Source: Bradyrhizobium sp. LLZ17
GTDB taxonomy: Bacteria > Pseudomonadota > Alphaproteobacteria > Rhizobiales > Xanthobacteraceae
Length of the DNA: 64,000 nucleotides
Direction: 5' to 3'
NCBI RefSeq assembly: GCF_041200145.1
Contig: NZ_CP165734.1
Coordinates: 2,418,001 to 2,482,000, forward strand
Shown: piece after piece, positions 46,971-56,820 of the stretch
Layout of the letters: each line of letters starts with the position of its first letter
Numbering within the stretch: the stretch's first letter is position 1
Notes under the pieces: generated by a model
The model's database searches: none
Seen by the model: the letters and a program-made list of their open reading frames with translations, nothing else
What the model was told of the DNA's origin: nothing
Translations under genes and position numbers: made by a program

Positions 46971-48258
46971 CAGGACTGTCCGGGGAAAAATCACTCATAG
47001 CAGAAGCCCAGTTGATCGGAAGAAAATCTGGGCTTCGGCTTGCTCGGGTTGACCGGCGGAGAGTCTGTCGATTTTTGCGATGGGACTTCGCATGAACAGG
47101 CGTTGGCAGACCAACTCGGCGAAGCGCAAATCCAGCATCCTCAAGGAGTTCAGACGCCGCGCAAGGCGCAGGAGCAAATAGGCGATCATCGCGGCGAGGA
47201 TTTGCAGGCGAATAGCGTTGTCGTTTTTTGCCATGAACTTACGAAGATTAAGATGCTGCTTGATCCAGCGGAACAGAAGCTCGATCTGCCAGCGGCTCTT
47301 ATAAAGCGCCGCAATCTCGATTGCCGTGCGTTGGAGATCGTTGGTGATGAGCGTGATCATTCCACCTTTGTCACGCCTGACCTTGATGCGCCGCAATGGG
47401 ATCGGAAGTATGGAGTCGCCTCTGCTGGCAAGCACGACGTTGGCATCGTCGATGATTTTGAAACCGTCGCCGAGGGTCTTGCGGACATACCGGGACTTCG
47501 TCTTGCGCAAGCGCGTGCTCACCTTGGTGCGCGTGACAAAGAAAGCCCCGGTATCATTGATCTTCTTCCACCAGCCGAAATGGTAGTAACCCTTGTCGAA
47601 CACGTAAGTCACGCCGGCTTCGAGGCCGGTTTGGCGGCCGATCTCGACGTCATTGACAGTCGCCGGCGTAATCCCGACGCAGCGGGGACACTTGCCGTCC
47701 GGTTCGTAGACCGTGTGCATCTTCATGCCGCGGATACGACCATTCCATTCGGCCCATTTGCACATCTTGCCCAACGGAACCGGGCTCGAGTCGATCAGCC
47801 GAACCATCTCGGCTCCCTCCACCCGCGTATGTCGATCAGCCTTCTCCGCCAGCATGGCGAAGGTCTCGGCAAAAACGCCAACCGGGCGTCGCGCATTCGC
47901 ATCCGAAAGCGTCGAGCGAGCAATCCTGCCTACGTCCAGATGATAATGCTGATGGGAGTTGGCATTGAAGGCGCCTTCGACCGCGCGCAGACTCATCGTC
48001 TGGCCCAGCTGGGCTCCGACGAGCGTCACCAAATGATCCCAGCTTTTGAAGGACTTGTCGTAGGCGTCGCCGTCGTGCTTCTCCACAATCCCGCGAAATT
48101 GCCGCCGATCGATCGGTTTGAGGAGCTCCCCAAAGATGCTATTTACGCAGCGCATGCCCGGCCCCTTTCTGAGTCTCGACAACCAGAAAGTATCCGCTTC
48201 ACGCTGGATTCGCCGGGCATGCGCTGCGGCATAGTGAATCATTCCCCGGACAGCCCTG
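46971..48258 (-). mobile_element. Complete IS4-family insertion sequence, 1288 bp
   Basis: The terminal inverted repeats are CAGGACTGTCCGGGGAA at 46971-46987 and, read inward from the other end, CAGGGCTGTCCGGGGAA at 48242-48258 (16 of 17 match). A 9-bp direct repeat CCGCAAGCG flanks it (46962-46970 and 48259-48267). It contains one intact transposase gene. Perfect duplications and an unbroken gene suggest a recent insertion. The target is the loop of a family H palindromic repeat. Confidence 0.92.
46995..48155 (-). CDS. IS4-family DDE transposase
   Basis: A 386-residue protein from the ATG at 48155, preceded by AAAGGGG; the longer frame to 48422 would run outside the element. An N-terminal DUF4372-like region (MRCVNSIFGELLKPIDRRQF) is followed by the DDE catalytic core: Asp in RLIDSSPVPLG, Asp in YVFDKGYYHF, and the Tyr-Arg-Glu-Lys signature YKSRWQIELLFRWIK with exact Y-2-R-3-E-6-K spacing, the mark of IS4. 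No stop or shift interrupts it, so the element is likely active. The coding frame ends 8 bp inside the left inverted repeat. Confidence 0.95.
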   Translation of the reverse strand: MRCVNSIFGELLKPIDRRQFRGIVEKHDGDAYDKSFKSWDHLVTLVGAQLGQTMSLRAVEGAFNANSHQHYHLDVGRIARSTLSDANARRPVGVFAETFAMLAEKADRHTRVEGAEMVRLIDSSPVPLGKMCKWAEWNGRIRGMKMHTVYEPDGKCPRCVGITPATVNDVEIGRQTGLEAGVTYVFDKGYYHFGWWKKINDTGAFFVTRTKVSTRLRKTKSRYVRKTLGDGFKIIDDANVVLASRGDSILPIPLRRIKVRRDKGGMITLITNDLQRTAIEIAALYKSRWQIELLFRWIKQHLNLRKFMAKNDNAIRLQILAAMIAYLLLRLARRLNSLRMLDLRFAELVCQRLFMRSPIAKIDRLSAGQPEQAEAQIFFRSTGLLL

Positions 48259-48285
48259 CCGCAAGCGGGGCGAGGTGAAGAAAAC

Positions 48286-49482
48286 CTAGCCCTTCGGCGC
48301 CTGCTTCTCCGACGCCGTTGCCGGCTTGGCACCGGCGCCGACCACACGGACCTGGTCCCCAGCGGAGAGGCCGTCAGGCGGGGCGGTAACGACGCGGTCG
48401 TCAGCCGTAATCCCCGAGGCAAGCTCGATCTCCTTACCGAGATCGCGCGCGATGGTCACGGTTTTGAACTGCACCTTGTCGTCCGCGCCGACGGTCGCGA
48501 CGCGCAGGCCGCTGCCGTTGAAGATCAGGGCGCTCGCGGGAATGCTCAGCGGCGCGGTGTCGCGCTGCAAATTGAGCTTCACGCTGGCATAGCCGCCGGG
48601 CATCAACTCGCCGCTGGAATTGTCCAGCCCGAGCTGCATGCGCGTGGTGCCGGAGGCGACGTCGACCGCCTGGGACGAGGCTTCCACCGTCGCCTGGAAG
48701 GTGCGGTACGGATATTCCGGCATCACCATCGTGGCCTTGGCGCCGATCTTGATCGCCGGCACGTAGTTCTGGGGAACGTTGACGTAGACGCGCAGCTTGG
48801 TGATGTCGGAGACCACGAACATCGCCGGGCCCGAGCCGCCGCCGGCGTTGATCAACGCGCCGACATCGGTGTCGCGCGCGGTGACGACGCCGTCGAACGG
48901 CACGGTGATCTTCTTGTAACCGGCCAGCGCCTCCAGCCGCTCGACGTTGGCCTGCCCCGAATGCACGGCGGCGTTCTTGTTGGAGAGATCGGCGGTGCGC
49001 TCGTCGATCTCCTGCGCCGAGACGAAGTTGGAGGCGACCAGCGTCTTGCGGCGGTTCAGCGTTGCCTCCGACAGCCTTGCGCTGGCCTGCTGGCTGGCGA
49101 GATCGGCGCGGGCCTGCAAGAGTTGCTGGTCGAGATCGGGCGCCTCGATCTCGGCAATCACCTGGCCGGCCTTGACGCGGGCGCCGATGTCGACGCTCCA
49201 CCTTTTGAGGTAGCCGGAGACGCGCGCGAAGATGGGGGCGCGGTAATAAGCCTCGAGCCGACCCGGCAGGTCGATGGTGGAATTGAGAGCCTTGGCCTGG
49301 GGCAGGGTCACCGCGACGCTCGGAACGGCCTGGTCGTCGGTCCATTCCTTCAGCTTGGAGCCCTGCTCCTCGCGAGCACGGATGCCGGTGCCGACCACGA
49401 GGCCTGCCGCAATGAGCGCCACCACGCCGAAAATGCTCAGTTTCCGTCGCGACATCGGCGGGCGGGATTCACTGGGCGACAT
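48286..49482 (-). CDS. RND efflux periplasmic adaptor subunit (HlyD/AcrA family)
   Basis: A 398-residue membrane-fusion protein. An N-terminal membrane anchor (KLSIFGVVALIAAGLVVGTG) is followed by the lipoyl half-motifs (YYRAPIFARVSGYLKRWSVD and YKKITVPFDGVVTARDTDVG), a coiled-coil hairpin at about 115-170, and a C-terminal beta-barrel. It bridges the inner-membrane pump and an outer-membrane channel in the periplasm. Its start overlaps the 3' end of the pump gene by 14 bp. The pump-before-adaptor order is the reverse of acrAB-like operons. No outer-membrane factor gene is adjacent. Confidence 0.92.
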   Translation of the reverse strand: MSPSESRPPMSRRKLSIFGVVALIAAGLVVGTGIRAREEQGSKLKEWTDDQAVPSVAVTLPQAKALNSTIDLPGRLEAYYRAPIFARVSGYLKRWSVDIGARVKAGQVIAEIEAPDLDQQLLQARADLASQQASARLSEATLNRRKTLVASNFVSAQEIDERTADLSNKNAAVHSGQANVERLEALAGYKKITVPFDGVVTARDTDVGALINAGGGSGPAMFVVSDITKLRVYVNVPQNYVPAIKIGAKATMVMPEYPYRTFQATVEASSQAVDVASGTTRMQLGLDNSSGELMPGGYASVKLNLQRDTAPLSIPASALIFNGSGLRVATVGADDKVQFKTVTIARDLGKEIELASGITADDRVVTAPPDGLSAGDQVRVVGAGAKPATASEKQAPKG

Positions 49483-52400
49483 GCGCGGTCTCCGTTGGGG
49501 CGGCGGCTTTGGCGCCTACCTTCTTGTGTACCATGCTGAACACGACGGGAACAAACATCAGCGTGGCGAAAGTCGCAAAGATCAGGCCGCCGATCACGGC
49601 CCGGCCAAGCGGCGCGTTCTGCTCGCCGCCCTCGCCGAGGCCCAGGGCCATCGGCGCCATGCCGATGATCATGGCGAGCGCTGTCATCAGCACGGGACGG
49701 AACCGGACGAAGCCAGCTTCAAGCGCCGCGGCGACGGGATCGCCGAGCTCCTCGTAGCGCTCGCGGGCGAACGAGATTACGAGCACGCTGTTGGCGGTGG
49801 CGACCCCCATGCACATGATGGCGCCGGTGAGCGCCGGCACCGACAGCGTGGTCTGGGTCGTGAACAGCATCCAGACGATGCCGGCGAGCGCGGCCGGCAG
49901 CGCCGTGATGATCACGAACGGATCGGACCAGGACTGGAAGTTCACGACGATCAGAAAGTAGATCAGCACGATGGCGCCCAGCAGGCCGAACAGCAGGCCA
50001 GTGAAGGCGCTGTTCATGGTCTGCACCTGGCCGAGCAGCACCACCGAAGATCCCTTCGGCACCTCCTTGGCGCTGTCTGCGATTACCTGGCGGATCTCGG
50101 TTGCGACCGCACCGAGATCGCGGCCCTGTGTCGTCGCGAAAATCTGCACCAGCGTCTGGATGTCGTATTGCGACACCACGGCGCTCGATCTCGAACGCTT
50201 GATGTCGGCGATACCGCCAAGGATCGGTGACTGCGAATTACCCGCTGCCGTGATCGGCAGAGTCTGGAGCGCGCTGAGCGAGTCGATCTGGTATTGCGGC
50301 GTCTGCATCACGATCGAGTAGGACACGCCGTTGTCCGGATTGAGGAAGTAGGTCGGCGCCACCTGTGACGAGCCAGCAAGGTTCACCACGAGGCTGTTGG
50401 TGACGTCGCGCTCGGTCAGGCCGACATATTGCGCGCGGGTGCGGTCGACGTCGATGTTGAAGGTCGGATTGTTGGGCGACTGCTGGATGCGCGCGTCGGC
50501 GACGCCGGGAATGCGCCGGACCTTGGCCAGCAGCCTGTTGGCGTAAGCAAAGTTGGCTTCCGCGTTGGCGCCGCGGATTTGCAGGTCGATCGGCGCCGGC
50601 GCACCAAAATTCAGGATCTGGCTGACGATGTCGGCCGGGAGGAAGGCGAAGCTGACGCCCGGGAACAACCGCGGCAACTGCTCACGCAACACGCGCACGT
50701 GTTCCTCGGTCGGCTTATGGCCTTCCCTGAGCTTGATCTGGATGTCGCCGTCCTGGGGGCCGATCACGCCGGTGTTGTTGTAAGTCATATTGATGCCGGA
50801 GATCGGCATGCCGATGTTGTCGGTCAGCGTGTCGATCTCGCCGGGGATCAGCTTGCGGATCGCCTTCTGCACGTCCGCGAGTTGGTTCGCGGTCTCCTCG
50901 ACGCGGGTGCCGACCTGGGTGCGGACATGCATCAGGATGTTGCCGGCGTCGACCGCGGGAAAGAAGTTGCGGCCGAGATACGGCACCAGCGCGAAGGACG
51001 CGCCGACCACGCAGAGGAAGCCGATCACGAATACCGCGCGATGCGCCAGCGCAAGCCCGAGAAAGTTGTGATAACCGCCACGAATGCGTTCGAAGCGTGC
51101 TTCGAAGCCGCGCTGGAACCAGACCAAAGGATTGCGCGACGTCGGCGGCGCGCCCTCGTGGTGCACATGCGGCTGCAACAGATAATTGGCCATGGTCGGC
51201 ACCAGCGTGCGCGACAGCAGGAATGACCAGATCATCGCGAACATCACGGCTTCAGCCATCGGCACGAACAGGAAGCGCGCGACGCCGGTGAGGAAGAACA
51301 TCGGCACGAACACGATGCAGATACACAGCAGGGAGACGAACGCCGGGGTCACGATTTGGTTGGCGCCGTCGAGGATCGATTGCTCGACCGGTTTGCCCTG
51401 CTCCAGATGGTAATTGATGTTCTCGATTGTCACGGTGGCGTCATCGACGAGAATGCCGACGGCTAGCGCAAGGCCGCCGAGCGTCATGATGTTCAGCGTC
51501 TCGCCGATCGCCGACAGCATGATGATGGCGCCGAGCACGGAAAGCGGGATCGAGACCGCGATGATGACGGTCGAGCGCCAGCTGCCGAGGAACAGCAGGA
51601 TCATGACGCTGGTGAGCAGCGCGGCGATCACGCCCTCGAACGCGACACCCTCGATCGCGCCGCGCACGAACACCGACTGGTCGCCGATGAAGCCGATCTT
51701 CAACGCATCCGGGAGCTGGTCCTTGACGTCGATCACCTTCTGCTTGATGCCAGCGATGATATCGAGGGTCGAGGTCGCGCCCGCCTTCAGCACCATCATC
51801 AGCACCGAGCGGTTGCCGTCGACATGGACGATGTTGGTCTGCGGCGGATTGCCGTCGCGCACGGTCGCGACGTCGCGCACATAGACCATCGCGCCGTTGA
51901 CGGTCTTGATCGGCAGATCACCGAGCTCGTCGATCTTGAGCGGCGAATTGTTGAGCTGGATGCTGTACTCGAAGGTGCCGATCTTCTGGGTGCCGACCGG
52001 CGTGATCAGGTTCTGCGCGGCAAGCGCATTGGCGACGTCCTGGCCGGACAGCCCGCGGGCCTGGAGCGCGGTCGGATCGAGGTCGATCTGGATCTGACGC
52101 TGCTTGCCGCCGAATGGATACGGGATAGCAGCACCCGGCACGGTGACGAGCGGGGTGCGGAGCTGGTTGATGCCGATGTCGGCGAGGTTTTGCTCCGTCA
52201 GGCCATCGCCCGACAGCGCCACCTGGACGATCGGCACGGTGGAGGCAGAGTAGTTCAGGATCAGAGGCGGCGTCGCGCCGGGCGGCATTTGCTTGATCAG
52301 CGTCTGCGAGATCGCGGTGACCTGCGCGTTGGCGGTGCGGATGTCGACATTGGGCTGGAAGAAGATCTTGATGATGCCAAAGCCGTTATAGGAATTGGCG

Positions 52401-52648
52401 GTGATGTGCTCGATGTCGTTGACCGTGGTCGTCAACGCCCGCTGGAACGGCGTGGTGATGCGGCCGGACATCTGGTCCGGTGGCAGACCAGTATACTGCC
52501 AAACCACGCCGATCACGGGGATGCGGATGTCCGGGAAAATGTCGGTCGGCGTCCGCAGCGCCGCCAGCGGCCCGATGATCAGGAGCAGGAGCGCGAGCAC
52601 GACAAACGTATAGGGTCGGCTCAGGGCAATACGGACCAGAGCAATCAT
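49469..52648 (-). CDS. RND multidrug efflux permease (AcrB/HAE1-like)
   Basis: A 1059-residue inner-membrane pump with the RND architecture: an N-terminal helix (YTFVVLALLLLIIGPLAAL), two large periplasmic loops (about 35-330 and 560-860), and two six-helix bundles. The proton-relay aspartates are visible in LALAVGILVDDATVTIENI. It exports hydrophobic compounds using the proton gradient, as a trimer with the adaptor encoded next. Substrates cannot be predicted from the sequence. No regulator is adjacent; the 192 bp upstream up to the terminator contain no recognised operator. Confidence 0.93.
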   Translation of the reverse strand: MIALVRIALSRPYTFVVLALLLLIIGPLAALRTPTDIFPDIRIPVIGVVWQYTGLPPDQMSGRITTPFQRALTTTVNDIEHITANSYNGFGIIKIFFQPNVDIRTANAQVTAISQTLIKQMPPGATPPLILNYSASTVPIVQVALSGDGLTEQNLADIGINQLRTPLVTVPGAAIPYPFGGKQRQIQIDLDPTALQARGLSGQDVANALAAQNLITPVGTQKIGTFEYSIQLNNSPLKIDELGDLPIKTVNGAMVYVRDVATVRDGNPPQTNIVHVDGNRSVLMMVLKAGATSTLDIIAGIKQKVIDVKDQLPDALKIGFIGDQSVFVRGAIEGVAFEGVIAALLTSVMILLFLGSWRSTVIIAVSIPLSVLGAIIMLSAIGETLNIMTLGGLALAVGILVDDATVTIENINYHLEQGKPVEQSILDGANQIVTPAFVSLLCICIVFVPMFFLTGVARFLFVPMAEAVMFAMIWSFLLSRTLVPTMANYLLQPHVHHEGAPPTSRNPLVWFQRGFEARFERIRGGYHNFLGLALAHRAVFVIGFLCVVGASFALVPYLGRNFFPAVDAGNILMHVRTQVGTRVEETANQLADVQKAIRKLIPGEIDTLTDNIGMPISGINMTYNNTGVIGPQDGDIQIKLREGHKPTEEHVRVLREQLPRLFPGVSFAFLPADIVSQILNFGAPAPIDLQIRGANAEANFAYANRLLAKVRRIPGVADARIQQSPNNPTFNIDVDRTRAQYVGLTERDVTNSLVVNLAGSSQVAPTYFLNPDNGVSYSIVMQTPQYQIDSLSALQTLPITAAGNSQSPILGGIADIKRSRSSAVVSQYDIQTLVQIFATTQGRDLGAVATEIRQVIADSAKEVPKGSSVVLLGQVQTMNSAFTGLLFGLLGAIVLIYFLIVVNFQSWSDPFVIITALPAALAGIVWMLFTTQTTLSVPALTGAIMCMGVATANSVLVISFARERYEELGDPVAAALEAGFVRFRPVLMTALAMIIGMAPMALGLGEGGEQNAPLGRAVIGGLIFATFATLMFVPVVFSMVHKKVGAKAAAPTETAHVAQ

Positions 52649-52841
52649 TCGTCAGGTAACCGGGTCAAGCGAGGATAGGGAATCCGCCCCCGCGGGGATC
52701 CCCTTCCGTTTACCGGAGCAGCGACCGAAACACCAATCTCCAGCTGCTTAACTGACTTCAATTCCCTGCTACCGCACTGCGAAAGTGGCATCGCAGCCAT
52801 GCAGCCGGCCCCCGCAACATTACGGGGCTGCCGCCAACGCA

Positions 52842-52872
52842 AACGAGCGGTGCTCAAAGAGGACCGCTCGTT
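52842..52872 (-). terminator. Stem-loop terminator candidate after the MCP gene
   Basis: A perfect 10-bp inverted repeat, AACGAGCGGT and ACCGCTCGTT, around an 11-base loop. It begins 18 bp after the MCP stop on the minus strand. The T tract after it is short (TTT), so termination may be weak. Confidence 0.55.
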
Positions 52873-52890
52873 GCAATTTTCGCGTTCCGT

Positions 52891-54582
52891 CTACGCCGCG
52901 CGGACGTTGGTCAGGAACTTGCTGACCTCGGTCTTCAGTCGCGTGCTGTCGTTGGACAGCATCTGCGCCGCCGAGAGCACCTGCGAGGATGCCGTGCCGG
53001 TCTCGGTCGCGCCGCGCTGCACGTCGGTGATGTTGGAGGACACCTGCTGGGTACCCTGCGCCGCCTGCTGCACGTTGCGGGCGATTTCCTGGGTCGCTGC
53101 ACCCTGCTCTTCCACCGCGGCCGCGATCGCCGAGGAGATTTCCGACAGGCGCTCGATGGTCGAAGAGATCTCCTTGATCGCGCCGACCGAATCGTTGGTC
53201 GCCGCCTGGATCCCTGAGATCTGCTGGCCGATCTCGCCGGTGGCCTTCGCGGTCTGTTCGGCAAGCGCCTTCACTTCGGAGGCAACCACCGCGAAGCCAC
53301 GGCCGGCTTCACCGGCGCGCGCTGCCTCGATGGTCGCGTTCAGTGCCAGCAGGTTGGTCTGGCCGGCGATGGTGTTGATCAGCTCGACGACATCGCCGAT
53401 GCGCGAGGCCGCCTTCGACAACTCGCTGACCCGTTCGGTGGTGGCGCGGGCCTGGCCGACCGCCTCGCCCGCCATCCGCGCCGATTCCTGCACCTGACGG
53501 CTGATCTCGCCGACCGAGGAGGCCATCTCTTCGGTGGCTGAGGCTACCGACTGCACGTTGGTCGAGGCCTCTTCCGAGGCCGCGGCAACGGTGGTCGCCA
53601 GCCGCTGCGAGCGATCGGCCGTCGAGGTCAGGGTCGAGGCGGAGGATTCGAGCTGGGTCGAGGCCGACGACACGGTCTGGACGATCTCGCCGATCATCGT
53701 CTCGAATTCGCGGGTGACGTTGTCGACGCGGCGGCCGCGTTCGATCTTGGCTTCGGCGTCGTGCGCGGCGGCTTCGTCCGCCGCCTTCTTGGCGATCAGC
53801 TCCTCCTTGAAGACCTGGAGCACATCGGCCATCGCGCCAATCTCGGTCTTCTCGCCGCGGTGCAGGACTTCGGCGCTCAGGTCGCCCCGTCCGAGCGCCT
53901 GCATCGGCTGAATGATCGAATTGATGCCGCTGGAGACGGCCTGAACCACATAGAAGCTGACGGCCATGCCGATGACGACGGCGGCACCAAGGATGACCAA
54001 AACCAGCATGAAGGCGTAGAAGTAACTGTCGGCGGCGTCCTGAGCGGCCTGATCGCCGCCTCTGGTGTTGAGATCGATGTCCTTGGTCAGGACCTCATCC
54101 GACGCAAGGCCGATCTTGTTGACCGTCTTGGTGTTCAGCTCCTGCGCGTCATGCGGGACCTTGCCGGCCTCCTTCCGCGACAGCGCAAAGACCTCGTCCG
54201 TGCCCTGCTTGTACTGGTCCCAGAGCTTGGCTCATTCGTTGTACAGCGCCCGCTCCTCGGCGGAGGTGACCATCGGCTCGTAGCTCTTGCGAGCCTTGGC
54301 GAGCGCCTCGATCACGGTGCCGGCAGTCTTTTCGTTGGCGAGCTTGTCTTCAAGGGTTTCGGACAGCATGTGCTGGCGGACCACATTGCGGTAGGTAATG
54401 ACACCCGCCCGGATCTCGCCCAGAACCCGGACACTCGGCATCCAATTTTTGGTGATCTCAGTCGTATTGGCGTTCATCGACCGCATCTTCATGACGGCGA
54501 GCAGGCCCATGCCGGTCATCGCGACCAGCAGGAACGCCACGACACTGATGATCTTGGCGCGGATGGAGAGGGAGGCGAACAT
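52891..54582 (-). pseudogene. Methyl-accepting chemotaxis protein with an in-frame TGA at codon 117
   Basis: A 563-residue MCP if the stop is read through. The N-terminal membrane helix is at 8-30 (KIISVVAFLLVAMTGMG), a four-helix periplasmic domain follows, a second helix lies near [18 protein letters not shown], then HAMP and the signalling domain with [22 protein letters not shown] at 54232-54234 follows RALYNE; the same frame continues with [14 protein letters not shown], and TGG (Trp) would fit the context. No other stop or shift is present. It may be a recent nonsense mutation, a consensus error or, less likely, read-through. The truncated product would lack all signalling parts. Confidence 0.85.
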
Positions 54583-54748
54583 AATCGGGTCTCTTTGCTG
54601 GGCGCAGTTGCGCGTCCGGAATTTACGAATCAACCAAGGGGAGCAGCGCCGACATCACACAACAGAGCATCTGAGCAGATGTGAACTCCGACTCCTCAGG
54701 GGTAAGGAACCCGAAAGAGATGAACAGGGGGATAAGAATGCTCTGCGC

Positions 54749-56026
54749 TCAGCGCATGAGCCCAAGCGCATCCGAAAAAAACTGCGCTCCACCGAAATTG
54801 CCGGATTTCAGGGCAAGCAACATGCCGCCTTTTTCAGCACCGACAGCGCGCAGCACCGGCACGCCGGCGGCGATCTCCGCGCCAACGAGAAATCCGGGAA
54901 TCTTCAAGCGATCGACAACGGCACCGGATGTCTCGCCACCCGCGACGATCAATCGCCGTACGCCCGCCTGCACCAGGCCCTCGGCGATATCAGCCAGGGC
55001 GTGCTCGATGGCATGACCGGCTGCGTCGCGGCCGTGACGCAGCTGCAATGCTGCAACCTGATCCGGCGTCGCGCTCGACGCGATCAGAACGGGACCTTCG
55101 GCCAGCAATGGCCTCGCCCAGTCCAGCGCGCGCTGGGCCTCGTTCGCACCCGTAATTATACGCTCCGCATCGAGATGGAGCACCGGCATGACACGTTCCG
55201 CGTTCGCGATCTGCTGAAGCGTGGCCTGCGAGCAGCTTCCGGCCAGGCACGCCGCCGCCCCGCCGACCGCAGCGCCCGTCTCGCTGCTCGCCGCAGTGGA
55301 CCGGACCTTGCCGGTCGACGCCAGCGCGCGCGCCAGTCCAAGGCCGATGCCGGAAGCACCGACCGACAGCCGATGGTCTACGGCGACCCGACCGATGGTC
55401 TCGAGGTCGCGGTCGAAGACCGCGTCGATGATCGCGGCACCGACACCCTTGCCCGCGAGCTCGGCCAAACGCGCTCGAACGGCCTCCTCACCGCGCGTCA
55501 CCGTCGCGAGATCGACGAGAGCGATCTGCGTCTTGCTCTGGCGCCCCAGCACGCGCATCAGATTGGAGTCGTGCATCGGGTTGAGCGGATGATCCTTCAA
55601 GGGGCTTTCGTTCAGCGGCACGGCGCCGACGAACAGATTGCCCTGGTAGACGGTGCGGCCGGTCTCCGGGAACGCCGGCGTGACCAGCACGATGGCCTCG
55701 CCGCAATCGGCGCGCAACGCGTCCATCACCGGGCCGATATTGCCGGCATCGGTGGAATCGAAGGTCGAGCAGATCTTGAAAAGCACGTGGCTCGCGCCGC
55801 GCCCGCGCAGCCATTTCTCCGCCGCCCGCGAGCGCGCCACGGCAAGCCCCGCCTCGATCGAGCGGCTCTTGAGCGACACCACGACGGCGTCGACCTCGGG
55901 CAGCGCGAGATCATCCGCGGGAACGCCGATAGTCTGCACGGTACGCAGGCCCGCGCGCGTCAGCGTGTTGGCGAGATCGGAGGCGCCGGTATAGTCGTCG
56001 GCAATGCAGCCCAATGCGAGTGTCAC
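54749..56026 (-). CDS. otnK: 3-oxo-tetronate kinase
   Basis: A 425-residue four-carbon acid-sugar kinase. The N-terminal domain begins LALGCIADDYTGASDLANTL and carries FKICSTFDSTDAGNIGPV; the C-terminal nucleotide-binding domain ends with LIVAGGETSGAVVDRL and LKSGNFGG. OtnK phosphorylates 3-oxo-tetronate, made by the upstream dehydrogenase, to the 4-phosphate, which OtnC decarboxylates to dihydroxyacetone phosphate. It overlaps otnI by 4 bp, and with otnI and ltnD forms an operon divergent from otnC. Confidence 0.92.
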   Translation of the reverse strand: MTLALGCIADDYTGASDLANTLTRAGLRTVQTIGVPADDLALPEVDAVVVSLKSRSIEAGLAVARSRAAEKWLRGRGASHVLFKICSTFDSTDAGNIGPVMDALRADCGEAIVLVTPAFPETGRTVYQGNLFVGAVPLNESPLKDHPLNPMHDSNLMRVLGRQSKTQIALVDLATVTRGEEAVRARLAELAGKGVGAAIIDAVFDRDLETIGRVAVDHRLSVGASGIGLGLARALASTGKVRSTAASSETGAAVGGAAACLAGSCSQATLQQIANAERVMPVLHLDAERIITGANEAQRALDWARPLLAEGPVLIASSATPDQVAALQLRHGRDAAGHAIEHALADIAEGLVQAGVRRLIVAGGETSGAVVDRLKIPGFLVGAEIAAGVPVLRAVGAEKGGMLLALKSGNFGGAQFFSDALGLMR

Positions 56027-56805
56027 GGTTTCACTCCTGCATAGGGCTTGAACCAGGCGAGCCCATCATTGGTCTTGCCGCGCGGATTGTATTCGCATCC
56101 GACGAAGCCGGCATAGCCGAGCCGGTCGAGCTCGGCGAACAGGAATGGATAGTTCAGCTCCTCGCCGTCGGGCTCGTTGCGCGACGGGATGCTGGCGATC
56201 TGGACGTGGCCGATGATCGGCATCATCTCGCGCAACCGCATGGTCACGTCGCCATGAATGATCTGGCAATGATAGATGTCGAACTGCAGCTTCAGATTCG
56301 GAAGCCTCAGCTCCTGGATCAGGTCGCGCGCAAAGCCGAAATCGTTGAGGAAGTAGCCGGGGACGTTGCGGGCGTTGATCGGCTCGAGCACGATGTCGAT
56401 GCCGTGCGGCGCGAAGAATTCGGCGGCCCACGCCACCGATTTGTAGAAGGCCTCAATCGCGACGCGCTCGCCGCGGTTGGCAATGCCCGCCATCAGGTGC
56501 AGGCGCTTGGCGCCGGTGGCCTTGGCATAAGGCAGCGCTGTCTCCAGGCTCGCCTTGAGGTCGGCAAAGCGCGCCGGCAACGCCGCCAATCCCTTCTCTC
56601 CCGCGTTCCAGTCGCCGGGCGGCAGGTTGAGCAGCGCTTGCGTCAGGCCGTTGCGCTTCAGCCGCTCGCCGACCGCCTCAACCGGGTGCTCGTAAGGAAA
56701 CAGGAATTCGACGGCGGTGAAGCCGGCGTTCGCTGCGGCATCGAAGCGGTCGAGGAACGGCACCTCGGTGAACATCATCGAGAGGTTGGCGGCGAAACGG
56801 GGCAT
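56023..56805 (-). CDS. otnI: 2-oxo-tetronate isomerase (hydroxypyruvate isomerase family)
   Basis: A 260-residue TIM-barrel sugar isomerase (MPRFAANLSMMFTEVPFLDR, HLMAGIANRGE, LEPINARNVPGYFL, LQFDIYHCQIIHGD, GFVGCEYNPRG). Metal-binding Glu, Asp, His and Glu residues are seen in VLEPIN, QFDIYH and GCEYNP. In threonate and erythronate pathways OtnI converts 2-oxo-tetronate to 3-oxo-tetronate; the context here supports that over hydroxypyruvate isomerase. It lies 15 bp after ltnD and overlaps otnK by 4 bp. Confidence 0.9.
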   Translation of the reverse strand: MPRFAANLSMMFTEVPFLDRFDAAANAGFTAVEFLFPYEHPVEAVGERLKRNGLTQALLNLPPGDWNAGEKGLAALPARFADLKASLETALPYAKATGAKRLHLMAGIANRGERVAIEAFYKSVAWAAEFFAPHGIDIVLEPINARNVPGYFLNDFGFARDLIQELRLPNLKLQFDIYHCQIIHGDVTMRLREMMPIIGHVQIASIPSRNEPDGEELNYPFLFAELDRLGYAGFVGCEYNPRGKTNDGLAWFKPYAGVKP

Positions 56806-56820
56806 TGAAAATCCTCTCTT

